The notes beneath the pieces were generated by a model. It worked only from the letters and a program-made list of their open reading frames with translations, was not told the origin of the DNA and ran no database searches. From NCBI GenBank assembly GCA_916610825.1, contig OU744450.1, positions 21,689,838-21,753,837 on the forward strand: a stretch of 64,000 nt of DNA, in the 5' to 3' direction. Positions 26,601-38,226 of this stretch are shown piece after piece (positions within the stretch are counted from its first letter, which is position 1; every line of letters starts with the position of its first letter). Source of the DNA: Haliclystus octoradiatus (taxonomy: Eukaryota > Cnidaria > Staurozoa > Stauromedusae > Haliclystidae). The translations under genes were made by a program, and so were the position numbers.

Positions 26601-28272
26601 TACTCAACGTTTCACGCCAATTAAGGCGATCATCAGGCAATCTATTCAAGATAGATTCTACTAATGATTATATTGCTATATAATAGATACGAAGTAAGAA
26701 GTAGAGATAAGAAACAATTACACCAAAACATTAACTGAGTGAGCAATGCAATAGCCAGCCAAATCTGATTAATTAATTAAATGATTCCAATGATCGATGA
26801 AATAGAGGACACGTCCGAGAAACGGAAATAAATTTACGGAAAAATTTGAAACGAGGTAATACAATGTATTCCGCTTTCATGCATGATTTGACAATGACAT
26901 GGAGAATGATATTCTGCTTGATGTACTCCTCCAATATCTTTACGAAGTTGCATATCATCGCCATCAATGGAACTGTTTAATTTATTTCCGTTTTACGTAT
27001 TTCAAACGTGACATGGAATAGCTATTGTTTGTTTGACGTTTGGATTAGGTGCTTAATGATTAGAACAACAATAGTGAATTTGTACATATCTGATTAATTA
27101 ATTAATTATTACGACCATTTTACGTTAATTTTACAGTAGTTAGAACTCTGCAATAATTTATCTGCAATGGTTATTTATAAAGTCGCTCAAATCTCAAGCC
27201 TGCCCTGACGTCCCAAAAATGAACGCACGCCAGGGCAGGACAATTGTATCAAAACATTGATTTTTCATCAGATCAGCTTCAAATTTTGACCAATCAATTT
27301 GCATAGCTATTTAGCCTATTTTAAGTCACAATCAATCATCAAAAAAAAAAAAAAAAAAAGAAAAAAAATTTAATTGAGGTTGATTTTTTTCATAAGAACC
27401 CCTCCCCCTATTGCATCGTTAAAACTAACTTCCTCTTATTCACTTCCAGGGAAAATATTATTGTGATAAATATATTTTATCGGCAATTAAATTATGCTGT
27501 TGTTGAGCAATTACCTGCAGTTATTCTGTCGGATATTTGCAGTAAGTGGCATTTTATAATTTTAGAACATGATTAGACTCACTTTCATATCTATGTGAAA
27601 TACATGACATGAAATACACACAATCATAATTATAGTACTGCCCGTTCATTGATCAGCCTCTATTGCTAGTTTCTATCATTAATTAACTAAAATGATAAAA
27701 TGATGTTACATATCTGATATATTCTGGATTCAGTACCCGAAGGGTACACCCTGGCATAAAATATGAAGTTGAAAATATTGTAATGCATAATGCAAGATCG
27801 CAATAATCCGTTCTGTCTTTTCGCAATGTTGGTTACAAAACATCAATACAGTTTAGAATTGACCTCTGTTCGACCATATATTTGACCAATCAAATTTGCC
27901 TGATCGGTCAAAATTTGCGTTCGATCTCCTATTTGACCTATTGGTCGATTATTTATTATGTGCAACAAATTCTGCCCAGTAGAATATGACACAATATAAA
28001 CATTTTAATTTATATATTCTATTTTAGGTAAGCTTGGGGGTTTGATGGGAATATTCCTCGGTGCAAGTTTCCTATCAGCAGCAGAATTTATTGATTTCTC
28101 AATCAGTTATTTCAAAAGAAAATGTTTACAATTTGGCAAAAGTAAATTAGATGTAAAAGATCCCGTAAAACATAAAAATGACGTTATTGACGTCTATGTA
28201 AATAATAATATACATTATGGTATAAACAATTACCTAGATAAAAATAAGACGGTTGTAGATTTACAATATTAG
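20619..28272 (+). CDS. DEG/ENaC channel gene B (six coding exons)
   Basis: Coding exons: 20619-21392, 22052-22202, 25195-25254, 26368-26548, 27450-27541 and 28028-28272. Introns are GT-AG with phases 0,1,1,2,1; the joined frame is 1503 nt, 500 residues. The architecture is that of gene A: His15-Gly16, TM1 at about 32-53, FPTVTICN at 73-80, a Cys-rich ectodomain (for example CQCNHPL, FGYCNMTQW, LNCGCPEPCEE), then TM2 with GAS at 431-433. The codon split by the last intron encodes Ser420, which aligns with the degenerin (Deg) site. The tail ends with an NVT-like acidic stretch containing DKNKTVVD. Exon 1 protein is about 81% identical to A. Intron 2 is long because a decayed LINE lies in it, in opposite orientation. 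An AATAAA lies at 28658. Confidence 0.92.
22635..24420 (-). pseudogene. Decayed LINE (non-LTR retrotransposon) reverse transcriptase
   Basis: Frameshifted and stop-bearing minus-strand frames carry, in the correct order, non-LTR reverse transcriptase landmarks: a GAPGIDGI-like block (about 24075), FPAIFKIAIAIPVPK (about 23960), LLSKTVEKVICKQLYDYI (about 23860), LLDLSKAFDSLNHH (about 23670), SIGVPQGVSL (about 23500), an ADDTQLLYS catalytic block (about 23400), and the downstream LGVIFGSILSFKNHI (about 23170). The C-terminal RGPTLLN block is at about 22660. The endonuclease part is missing. The order and motifs fit the CR1/L2/Rex-like group, but the clade is not certain. It lies in intron 2 of channel gene B, opposite strand, and is inactive. 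Confidence 0.88.
27341..27368. repeat. Poly(A) tract
   Basis: Nineteen A, one G, then eight A, in intron 4 of channel gene B. It could be the tail of a retroposed fragment, but no body was recognised upstream. Confidence 0.85.
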
Positions 28273-28657
28273 CAGAATAATCAGCATCAGATTTATAGCT
28301 GTAGCCAAATACTTCATCTAAGATAGATATCTTTACAAAATCATACATAACTTTGTATAGCCTCAAGTAGGCAAGTATTCGATGCGTGATCACAGCTATT
28401 TACGCTGGTAATAATAAAAATATACTGCTTTTGCAGTCTGTGAAGCATCATTATTGCAACATGATTTTATCCTGTTGGAACAAGTTAACTGAAGAAATAG
28501 TATATGGCTCATTGAAAACACTGCCGAAAACAAATTATCGACTTGACGGTCACGTTTTGTAAAGTTTTCACAAATTATAAGTTTAGTATAGTACAATGTC
28601 GATTAACTGAAAACATGAGCAATATATTATTAATCAGCTCATGTTTATTGTGATGTA

Positions 28658-28663
28658 AATAAA
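28658..28663 (+). promoter_or_regulatory. Candidate poly(A) signal of channel gene B
   Basis: AATAAA lies 386 bp past the stop codon of gene B. Confidence 0.5.
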
Positions 28664-31618
28664 GTAAATATTCCATGTATATATGCATACCTTTATTTCA
28701 CATTTTTAAGGCTGTAAAATAATGTAAATCACACTTGAGCGTATTTTATTCGCCAGTCAAAACGACAGAATATCTTTGATGGGGTATTTAAATCTTAAGG
28801 ATTGGTCTATTCTTTTGTCTGTATGCCATTTTCAAGCAAAATATATGATAAAATCTTGCAACTATTCAAAAATTACAGGAATTTGGTACAGTTAAATTTT
28901 CACAAATTTTGAAATTATATTTTACTATAAAAAATGTTGGACGTTCCCATCATGGCAGTCACTTAAAGCTACTGGGGGAAGATATTGGAATATAAGATGG
29001 CTTCGACATTATCCCGGGGGGTAACTCCACTAGGACGGCTATACGGGGACGTGCCACTTTTTTTGGGTCCATATTCCAGCAGAGAAAAAACTTTTTGGGT
29101 ATGAGATTTCAAATTTTGGAGCTTTTGGGTATCCTATTTTTGACTTTTTCAAGAATTTTTGAAAAAATGTGCATCATTTTTGTGTATTTACCTAAAATCA
29201 ATCAACCTGCTAGAATTTTTTGGGTAGCATCAACAGAATTTTTGGAACTTTTTGGGTACTTTACCTTTTTCCAAAGTGGCACCTCCCCGTCCCTAAAGAG
29301 CTGGAGTTACCCCCCGGTACATTATGGGGCAATTTAGTTCCGTCTGCATGCAAATAAATAATGGATATGAGAAACTAAATATTGATTATACTCTCATCTT
29401 CATCCGGGTCTTATTCTTGAAAAAGTTCACATTAATAATAATATGTAAACAATAGATCGTTGTATTAAAAATGCTAGTATTTGCAATACACTCGTGATAA
29501 TTGAAAAGAGTGTCCGAGTCAACTGTTAAATTTTGAAACATTATCAGCAAATATTGCAGTTTCTTATCAAGTGTGGCGTTCAAGAAGAACGAAGCATATG
29601 GCCAAGATATATTATTTGAGAGATATACTTCGTATATGAAAAATAACATTCCAATTTATAATCAGATTGTCAACTGTTGATGGTACTAAACTGCACGTGA
29701 GTGATCTATATCTTTTATCATGACTGTCATCATCATTTATATTCGATGTTTAATATACTTTAAATGCTTTTGATACATAAGTAAGTCATTTTTTTTTCTT
29801 TCATGTAATATGTCACTCTTAGCATAATGTCAGCCCTGTGTGAAAACTTTATTTCAACTGTATGAGTTTAAAATTAAAAAAATTGTACTGTATATTATCA
29901 TGATCTTATTATGTATAGTGAATTAAAGTAACAGAACTTGATTACATTTATTGTATATAGGTAAGAAATATTTAGGAACTTTATGTGTTCTTAAATATCA
30001 AAACACGCTTTAATGCTGTTAATATAATATACAATCATTATAACACTAGTTGATAAAATAGTATAATCCGGGGGGGGGACTTCCATTGTGAATCGATGGG
30101 GTCGTCCAAATGGAACTTTGGCAGAATGACCATAAAAATTTTCCACATGATGAAAAAGATAACCCAAATATAACCAAAACAAATGAAAAAAGAAAAATTC
30201 ATAGGCAGAATTTACTTTTTTCAGCTGAGCTAACAGATATCTAAAATGTTTCCTAAAATCTCTAAAATCTTTCCTAAGAGAATGAATATTTTCTTCCTTT
30301 TAGAAGTTCAGACAACCATTTTGGTTGTTGAGAATATTTTTAATAGTTTAATTTGATAAGTATAATGAAATGAATTCAGTATTTCGATTTTTACAAAAGT
30401 GTGACTAAAATTATTGAAGATAAAAAAACAAATAAAAAACGTGCGTATTGTTATTTACACTTAAAAAATCAGTAAAGGAATTATCTGAGATTATAAAGGT
30501 ACAGTGTTGCCTTTCAATTCGAGTTTAAAAATATCTCTGCTGATAGATGTGATGTTAACATTGTTTTTATTGATTCTTGTATGCAAGTTAATCACATTTC
30601 TTCATGATAATGATTTAATAAATAGTTTGTATGTTTGTGTATACGAGTCTTGTGAAGTGGTCTATATACAATTCGTTAAAATGAGGCGTTTCTCCTTTCC
30701 AAAACATCCAAATATCCCCACAAAGAAGAACATTATATTAAAATCCTCCTAAAAAAACACGGGATTTAGCCTCAGTATTTCTACTGTATGGCTTCATATC
30801 ATATTTCTTGCAAAAAAGTTTCTGATATTTGGGGATTCATTCTCAAGGAATTTGATTACAGTACCATAAGATTCTACAAACTTGAAAACGTAGCCCACGA
30901 GAAAAAGCCATGTACGTCCCGGATACTTCTATCATTTGACTTTGAGCCCCTGGGGCATAAAAAGCAGGGTGTACCTGATTCCCGAGAGGAAAATATACTA
31001 TTTTATACTCTCTGCTAGTTCAATCCTACTTTATAAGTCACCGAATGTGATACTGATCGCTCATTGGCTTTTGTTGATGTTTTTGCCAGGCTATGCAAAA
31101 CGTAAAAATACAGCTTTGGCTTAAAGCCCCAAAACGCAACAAAATAGCAGCAGAAACAAAAGAGCGTTCATATGAAGCAAGAAAGAACTTTGTTTGATAG
31201 AGCGCTTGAATATAACCTTCAAATTAAAATTAGCAACTTTGGGTGCTTTGAGAAACTCAGGAGGCAAAAATCATTCGTCTCGTAATTCTTTAGGCCTCTT
31301 TCATGTCTCATTACGCATCCAGCATGTTTGTATGAGAGTACATACAACTGAGCATTGTTTTCTATCTGTTAATGACAAACTATTTTAGTTTCAGTAGGAA
31401 AGATAGCGACAAAAAATCACGAATCATCTTGTTTCGGCGTATCAAGGTAGAGAGAACAACAGCACAACAAATTCAATTGTGATTTGTGTCGCTTTATTTC
31501 ACAATAAAATGGTTTTGAAAGAAGCTTATTTATAAAATGTTACATTTAAATTTTGTTTTACTTAGATTATCAAGTATCATTGATTAAAAGAAATTTGAAT
31601 AGGATATGAACACACACA
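28664..31618. other. Spacer between channel genes B and C
   Basis: About 3 kb between the end of gene B and the start codon of gene C. Apart from the MITE at 29013-29318 and a G9 run near 30070, I see no recognisable gene. Short open frames here (for example 30504-30752 plus) have no family similarity. The promoter of gene C must lie here, but no core element can be assigned. Confidence 0.5.
29013..29318. mobile_element. CCCGGGGG-family MITE, best-preserved copy
   Basis: The ends CCCGGGGGGTAACTCCA and TGGAGTTACCCCCCGG are inverted repeats. The flanks share ACATTAT at 29006-29012 and 29319-29325 (7 bp; the exact edge is ambiguous by one base). The body contains the subterminal inverted block GTGCCACTTTTT/AAAGTGGCACCTCCCCG. 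It has no coding capacity. The family member at 3165-3494 shows a clean 8-bp duplication. Confidence 0.75.
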
Positions 31619-34600
31619 ATGCCTTCTACTTGGAATGAATATGCTTTAGTGTCTAGTGTTCATGGTTTAAATCATATCTCCAGTCAAGAAAGAACATTAC
31701 GCCGTACAACATGGATGGTATTATTAATTTCGTCTTTTTTGGCTTTTACTATCTTTGCAACAATTACATTATATGATTTCTTTCAATTTAATGTCAAAAC
31801 AGTTGTTTCTGTATCAAATGAAAATAATGCTATATTCCCTACAGTAACAATATGTAATATGAATTCATTACGTAGTACAAAAGTACCATACGACTATGAA
31901 GTATTGGATTATTTGAAATATGCGAGAAATGTTCCTCTACGAAAAGCAACTGATCTACCTCCCATACCACTTGATCAAGTACCTCATATTACTGGTGAAA
32001 AGTTACGAAAGATATACAAAGATTATGGGCACAAAATGTATAACTCTTTCAATTTATCAGGGGAGAAAGGAATGCTATATAATTGTGAATTTGATGGTAT
32101 TAAATGTAATCATTTGAATTTCACGGAAGTTTTAACACCATCAGGTTTATGTCATTCGTTCAATAATGGTAAATCAGCTAAATTGTTAACTGTGACACAT
32201 CCTGGAATGGAATTTGGTTTAAAGTTACGCTTAACAGTACAATATCAAGACTCAATGCTAGTACAGGATAGTGGAGAATCTTCTGGTTTAAGAGTTTTTA
32301 TTCATGATCAACATCAATTACCATTAGTTCATTTGTATGGGTTGGCCATTGCACCTGGAACGCATGCATTTATAGGTCTATCGAGGAAAAAGGTACAACT
32401 TTTCATTATCAAAAAAATTATCAAAGCTATCTTCTAGTTGAGTTTAAGCACCTTTAGATGCTGCCTTAGTCTAGTGGAAAGCAACAAAAACCCTGACGCA
32501 ATAGTTTTCCAAGATATCTTGTTTTTGTGTTTATACATTCAAATTGCTGCAATGAAATGAAACTTTGATCCTGATGGGGCTCTTTCATATTGGCCATGCT
32601 GTGATGTTGATGTTCCTTAACAATTGCAATACATCCCATGGTCCCACGGTCTTTTCATAAATGCAATTCACCAAGAATCTCTTCTTTAAATAATTCTCGA
32701 GGGACTCATTGGGCACACAGCAAAAACTTAAATTATAGGCAAGAATGTAATTTTCTCAAAACAAGAAACTGTTTCTTAAAGCAAGAACATATTTCTTAAA
32801 ACAAGAACTATATTAAGTTATATCAAGAACGAGATTATCGAATCAAGAATGCAATTTCTTATGTGAACATATGAAAAAGCTCTATAAGTAATGCACCATC
32901 TATATAGTTGCAATATCGTATCCCTTCCATTTGTATATTTAGCCATTCATAGACCGAGCACCACAGAACTAAAACGGCAGGTTTCTCCGGGCAACTTGAA
33001 AATCACATAAAATGTTTGTAAAAATATGCTGAACAATTACCTATTCCTTGTTTTTGTCAAATTCTATTGTAAACCCTTCAAAAATCCAATTTATATTTCA
33101 TGATTCACGGTCAAAGCCTTCTAATCATTTTATGAAAATGCTGGATGTGAGCTTCATGGTCTTTGATTCTTTTGTTCACCAATGATTTTGCGAATTCATA
33201 GAAGCATGACGAAAACACAAAATGTATGAATTAAGGGGGCTCTGAACGTGAAATGATTTATAAATTTATCTCTGGTGAGCTCCACAATAAAATTGGACCA
33301 AAACAAGGAATCGGAAATTGTTCAGCATATTTTTATGAACACTTTTATGTGATTTTCAAGTTGCCCGGAGAAACCTGCCGTTTTAGTTCTGTGGAGCTCG
33401 GTCTATTAGGGCAATCCCTTGAAGTTGAAAATAATAAACTACATTATGTTACAGTATTTACCAGATTCATCGTCTGTATATAGAATATATGAAGAACAAA
33501 CGAATCGCCGTTGATCCCCAAATCCTGAAACATATTCCATCTCATCTTTTGTGCTTTTGCATAAAGATAGTTGAATCAATAACGTTTCATCTTTTGTTTA
33601 CAAAATGTCCGAAATTTGTTCTTGAATCAGATAGGCATTGACAATCGAGACCCATCTGACATGAAATCTGTTGAAATGAATCTGCAGTGTCGCGGCTGAG
33701 ATCAATAAAGAGCGTTTAAAATCATTGCTCTCAGCGAAAAGAGCCACTTTTGTAGAAATAGAGGAGTGGTACGGGTGCCTTCGGTAGGGCAACACCTTCT
33801 ATATTACTTTACTTAGGCATAGAAGGTTTTCTTGGAATTCAACAAAACCAATATCCACGAGTTCCCATTTTGAAGGTCCGAAATGACGTTCAGATGCTAC
33901 ATTGACTCTATAGCTGTTTCATAAATCTAATTCTAATTCTAATGTGCAAGGTCTTTCTATTCTTACAGAATCCAAACATTTTATAATTGCTCAATATAAA
34001 ATGATCAACCTTCGTTTAATTAATGTTGTTTACAATCGTTCTCATTGAAACTAGGTTGAAAACTTGCAATCACCTTACAAAACACATTGTAAAAAATACT
34101 CTGAAAACGGTAGACATTACAGAAGTGCGAATTGTTTACAAAGATGCGAAGAACGATACCTGCAGGAGAAATGCCAGTGCAATCATCCATTACAATTGAC
34201 AGCAGGTATTAAAATCGAGATGTATAGAACAATTAATGGAAAGTATATTGTTGACATTGTCAAAGTATCATTGATTAAAATTTTGTTGAAACTAATAATT
34301 TGAAAAATACTTTAATTTAAATATTCTGGTCGAAATATTCAACTTTTCTAATCTGTGTTTATTAGATAGATAGTAATATCAAGGTACGTATATATTGTCT
34401 TTGCTGTTTCAATAGTGTGCGATGCTATAAATGCAGAGCTGTTTAATAATTAATAAACGAAAAAATCAGACATTCATATTTGCTATATTATTAGTTTCAC
34501 GCCAAGGCAATCATCAGGCAATTTAATCTGTGAAAAATATGTGATACATTCTATGGTATATATATAAGCAGCTAATTTATTGTTAAGTTTTCTATTGTTT

Positions 34601-37600
34601 ATATTTGGTTATTACATTAATTGTAGTTACGCGCTTTCCATTTTTCTTATTAGCTGCTTTATATAAGTTCTCCTAAGTGGTATCGGTATATTTTTCAGAG
34701 AATAAGCGAATGTAGATTTCTCCATCTTGAGCTAATTCAGTGTAGACGATAGTGCTCTACTAAAAAAATTGGAGCATATAATAGTAATATCAAGGTACTT
34801 ATGTTGTCTTTGCTGTTTTAATAGTGCTCGATGCCATAAATGCAGAGCTGTTTAATAATGAATAAACGAAAAAATCAGACATTCATATTTGCTGATAGTA
34901 GTGAAACCAATAGTAGTAGCTATATATCGTGAAACTAATAGTAGCAATTATGAATGTCTGATTTTTCCACTTATTCATTATTAGATAGATATATATATTT
35001 GTCAAAATTAAAGCTGACAGGAACAATCAGGGTAGAAATTTCTACTTACGAAGTGCCTCATGTTACTCATGGTGAAAGTAGCAAACGTGATTTTAATGAT
35101 AAATTGCAATATTCATGTCGTTTTAAACATTATTCTTTGAAAGAGTAAACGAATAATAGGTCAGCCTTCTATGCAGCTTCAAAATGGCTTGCTGCCTAAA
35201 AAAGTAAATTATTTAAATACAATGATATATAATAGCTTGTTTATTCCCTCAAGACAATATGTATATATAACATGCCCAAGGTTTCTTGAACATATTTTGC
35301 CTTGTAACAAGACGTAATGTTGTTATGTTATTGTCTTTCTTGAGCTCTAGATCAACGATTCGGTTACTGCAACATGACGCGATGGGTTGAATGTTATATG
35401 CCAGAAACAGGTATGGATACTCTGGAGTTCATCAATAGCCATTGGTCTCAGAGCCATCTATTTACAAGAATTGGGACACGCTTTCATGTGCCGCTATCGT
35501 CTCCAATTGGACAGATGCCAGTCACGTGATTTTTGGATTCCATCTTTGTTCTTTCGGAAACAGGTTTTCAATCATTTCAAGTGAAACGCGCGAAAAAACA
35601 CAATACAATATAGCTGAAAAAAACACACAACATTCTCCTGCACATGCGCACTGTTAAAAACGTGCTTTGGTCCAGGCAAAAAGAAACAAAAATGGCATGA
35701 ACGTCCCAACTCTTGTAAATAGATGGCTCTGATTGGTCCTCGTGCAATGCATCCACATTTTACCGTTATTCCTATATGTGTATATAGACAGACATAATAA
35801 TAATAATAATATAATAATATTAATAGTGGGATTGTTCCACACAAGTTCTTGGTATAGTGCGCGATGAAATTAATCAGAGCATTTATATAAGATGAGAGTC
35901 AAAAATGAAACATTCTACATTTCCGCAACTTCAACTTTCACACCAGAAGGTGATCATCAGGCGATCATCAGTTGAAATAAATCGCCTGATGATCACCTTC
36001 TGGTGTGAAACTTGAAGTTGCAGAAATCTAGAATGTTTCATTTTTGACTCTCATTTTATATACACACACACATAGCAGGAAATCCCAATAAATATTTCGA
36101 GGAAAAATTCGTGCAACTTTGAGTAAGTAAAATTGCAGAGCCATGCAATTCTGGAAGTTTCCAGTTAAGCATATGCCATGCCCATTTCCTCATCTAAAGG
36201 CCTATTTTTTCGTAAAAAATTGAAATACCCTCCATCCGCAGTCAGGAGCGAGTATAGTTACGACAGTGTATATAAGGTGAATAGTTTATTATAGCTATGC
36301 ATGTATCGTTTGCTTGTGTTACTGTATCATCTGTAAAAACATCTCTATGCGTAGAAACCTGGAATCATTTTGGCAAACACGAACCTTGAAACGGTTCCAA
36401 AAATTGTCTCTGTTTATTTAAAGCATGTTTAAAAAAATATGCTCTCGCATATAGAATAATGGTATAAAGTATTCTCATTGAATTCCAGCAAAGTTCAAGC
36501 AGGCCAAACTGAATTGTGGATGCGCAGAACCATGTGAAGAAATTGAATATCAAACGGCAATATCTTATGCTGGGTATCCATCAACTGAAGCAGCATTGCA
36601 AATGGCAAATTTCCTTAGAGCAATGAATATCAGTAATTGGACTGTACAGGAATCTGTTCGATACATGAAGTAAGGGAATTGATTATGAAATACAGTAAAA
36701 CATGTATATAACGGCCAGCTACGAGAGGTAGATAAATTGACCACTATATACAGGTGGCCTTTATATACAGGTTTTATTCAATAGAAGACACTATTTTAGA
36801 CATTGCAATAGTGACCACTATAGACAGGTGGCCGCTGTATAGAGGTGACCGTTATACCAGGTTTGACTGTTATTGCGTTTGTTGATAACCGATGACATTT
36901 GACTGGGTTTTACCTATGTTTACATTTCATTCACACAAAAATACGCAACTGTAATACCTGTTGTATCCAGCTATTATTTCTAGCATAGCTGATCATTTGC
37001 ATCAGGCAAAGTGATACACTCAAAAGGTTAGCTAAAATGGCAGTTGAGTAACAGGTATAGATCTGCGAACCCCATGCATGGAATGCTATTTGAGGGCTCA
37101 ATTCATTCGACACCAATATTACGTACTATATAGCCTTCCGAATTGCGATATTAGAGGGACTGATAGCAATCGTGTAGATGTTATCTGTAACCGTCTTTTC
37201 CATTCATCTCCTCTCCTTCCGTACTTTCAATTCTATTGATTTTATTGTCATGTCGACTTATAGGTCCTCGAGGACCTCCACTGTGTTTAATAATAATGCA
37301 CTTCTAGTCAGTCGATACTTCGCCCCACACCCCGGGGCGTATTCGTTTATTTACATTCAATTATAGAATAAATATTCTAAAGAAAAAATGTAAATATATT
37401 AGTTTTCTGGTCCATCAAAAGCTGCGTATAATACATAGATGTGAATACAAATTGACTAAAAACCTTTTTTATTTTTCAGAGAAAATATTATCCAAATAAA
37501 TATATTTTATCGTCAATTGAATTATGCCGTTGTCAAGCAGCTACCAGCTGTACCTTTGTCTGATATGTACAGTAAGTGAATCATACTTCCAATGCTATGA

Positions 37601-38226
37601 CATCTTGTGTGAGCACCTTCACGAGAAGTAGGCAAGGCCGTTCCAAGTATGGGGGCATTGGGGAGGTGACACCACCTCACGACTTGGCCAGTCGGCAACT
37701 CATCCTTCAAATGACTCCAGTCGGCAAAAAAGGGAAGAAATGGCAAAGGGGAATGTTGTGATAATCGATTTTTAAGAGTAGAAGTACGATAGTTTTTTTA
37801 ATTCTTGTCCATTTATTCATGTCCACACAGATCATGACATGTATATAGAGACACTTATCATCTTCAACATTTAGCATTTGATCAGGACAGACGAGAGAAT
37901 TTTGGGCCCGGTGGCCACGATATCTTAAAAACATGGCCCTGGCAGTAGGATGTGACACGATGTAATATTCCTTTATATATTCTATTTTAGGTAAGCTTGG
38001 GGGTTTGATGGGAATATTCCTTGGCGCAAGTTTCCTATCAGCAGCAGAATTTATTGATTTCTTTATGAGTTGTTTCAAAAGAAAATGTTTACAAGCTGGC
38101 AAAAGTAAATTATATGCAAGAGATAAAAACAACATTGTTGATGTATTTGTAAATAATAATAATAAGATACGACATGGTGTTAGCAACTACCAAGATAAGA
38201 ATATGACCGTTATAGATGTTGAATAG
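31619..38226 (+). CDS. DEG/ENaC channel gene C (six coding exons)
   Basis: Coding exons: 31619-32392, 34055-34205, 35351-35410, 36489-36669, 37480-37571 and 37991-38226. Introns are GT-AG with phases 0,1,1,2,1; the joined frame is 1494 nt, 497 residues. It has the same architecture as A and B: His15-Gly16, TM1, FPTVTICN, Cys-rich ectodomain (CQCNHPL, FGYCNMTRW, LNCGCAEPCEE), Ser420 at the Deg position, and TM2 with the GAS filter at 431-433. Exon 1 protein differs from gene A at only about 10 of 258 positions, yet exons 2 and 4 differ at roughly a quarter of positions. Exon 6 in contrast is close to gene B at nucleotide level through the filter and TM2. An AATAAA lies at 38396. Introns hold foldbacks and hAT- and Tc1-like MITEs. 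Confidence 0.92.
32949..33406. mobile_element. Foldback MITE in intron 1 of channel gene C
   Basis: The two ends (ATAGACCGAG... and ...CTCGGTCTAT) are inverted repeats of roughly 130 bp with few mismatches. They include the shared block CGGCAGGTTTCTCCGGGCAA. The total length is 458 bp, with no coding capacity. No convincing target duplication is visible, so the superfamily is not assigned. Confidence 0.75.
33655..33795. repeat. Dispersed repeat, copy 1 (partner at 52368-52515)
   Basis: About 140 bp matching 52368-52515 at roughly 80% identity, including the blocks ATGAAATCTGTTGAAAT and GCGAAAAGAGCCACT and the block GTGGTACGGGTGCCTT. Both copies are broken as reading frames relative to one another, so this is probably a fragment of an unrecognised repeat rather than a gene. 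Confidence 0.6.
34369..34897. repeat. Direct-repeat pair in intron 2 of channel gene C
   Basis: A unit of about 115 bp beginning ATAGTAATATCAAGGTAC occurs at about 34371-34486 and again at about 34783-34898. Both contain ATAAATGCAGAGCTGTTTAATAA and end in AAAAATCAGACATTCATATTTGC. An inverted fragment follows at 34952-34984. Parts of the same unit recur near 26585-26650 and 62735-62800, so it belongs to a dispersed family whose core includes GATCATCAGGCAAT. Confidence 0.65.
35449..35731. mobile_element. hAT-type MITE, 283 bp, same family as 610-2428
   Basis: The left end CAGAGCCATCTATTTACAAG and the inverted right end (ending AATAGATGGCTCTG) are about 30-bp inverted repeats matching the ends of the 1819-bp element. 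Flanking 8-mers ATTGGTCT (35441-35448) and ATTGGTCC (35732-35739) match at 7 of 8 positions, as expected for an aged target duplication. It sits in intron 3 of channel gene C, starting 38 bp after the splice donor of exon 3. Confidence 0.85.
35885..36060. repeat. Long near-perfect hairpin in intron 3 of channel gene C
   Basis: Arms of about 80 bp (ATGAGAGTCAAAAATGAAAC... and its inverse) face each other across a very short centre around GCGATCATCAGTTGAAATAAATCGC, with only a few mismatches. The GATCATCAGGCGAT core relates it to the repeats at 26620-26650, 34500-34525 and 62830-62900. It would form a strong stem in DNA or pre-mRNA. Confidence 0.8.
36693..36869. mobile_element. Tc1/mariner-like MITE, copy 1
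   Basis: Ends CAGTAAAACATGTATATAACGG and the inverse of GTTATACCAGGTTTGACTG form an inverted repeat; the left flank is TA. The interior contains two internal repeats of the ACAGGTGGCC block. Copies lie at 44553-44725, 51092-51222 and 51241-51425. TA flanks with CAGT ends suggest Tc1/mariner mobilisation. It begins 24 bp after the donor of exon 4 of channel gene C. Confidence 0.7.

Noticed and set aside
35885..36060. CRISPR-like repeat array
   Set aside because: The repeats are inverted arms of hairpins, not regularly spaced direct repeats with unique spacers, and the DNA is animal.
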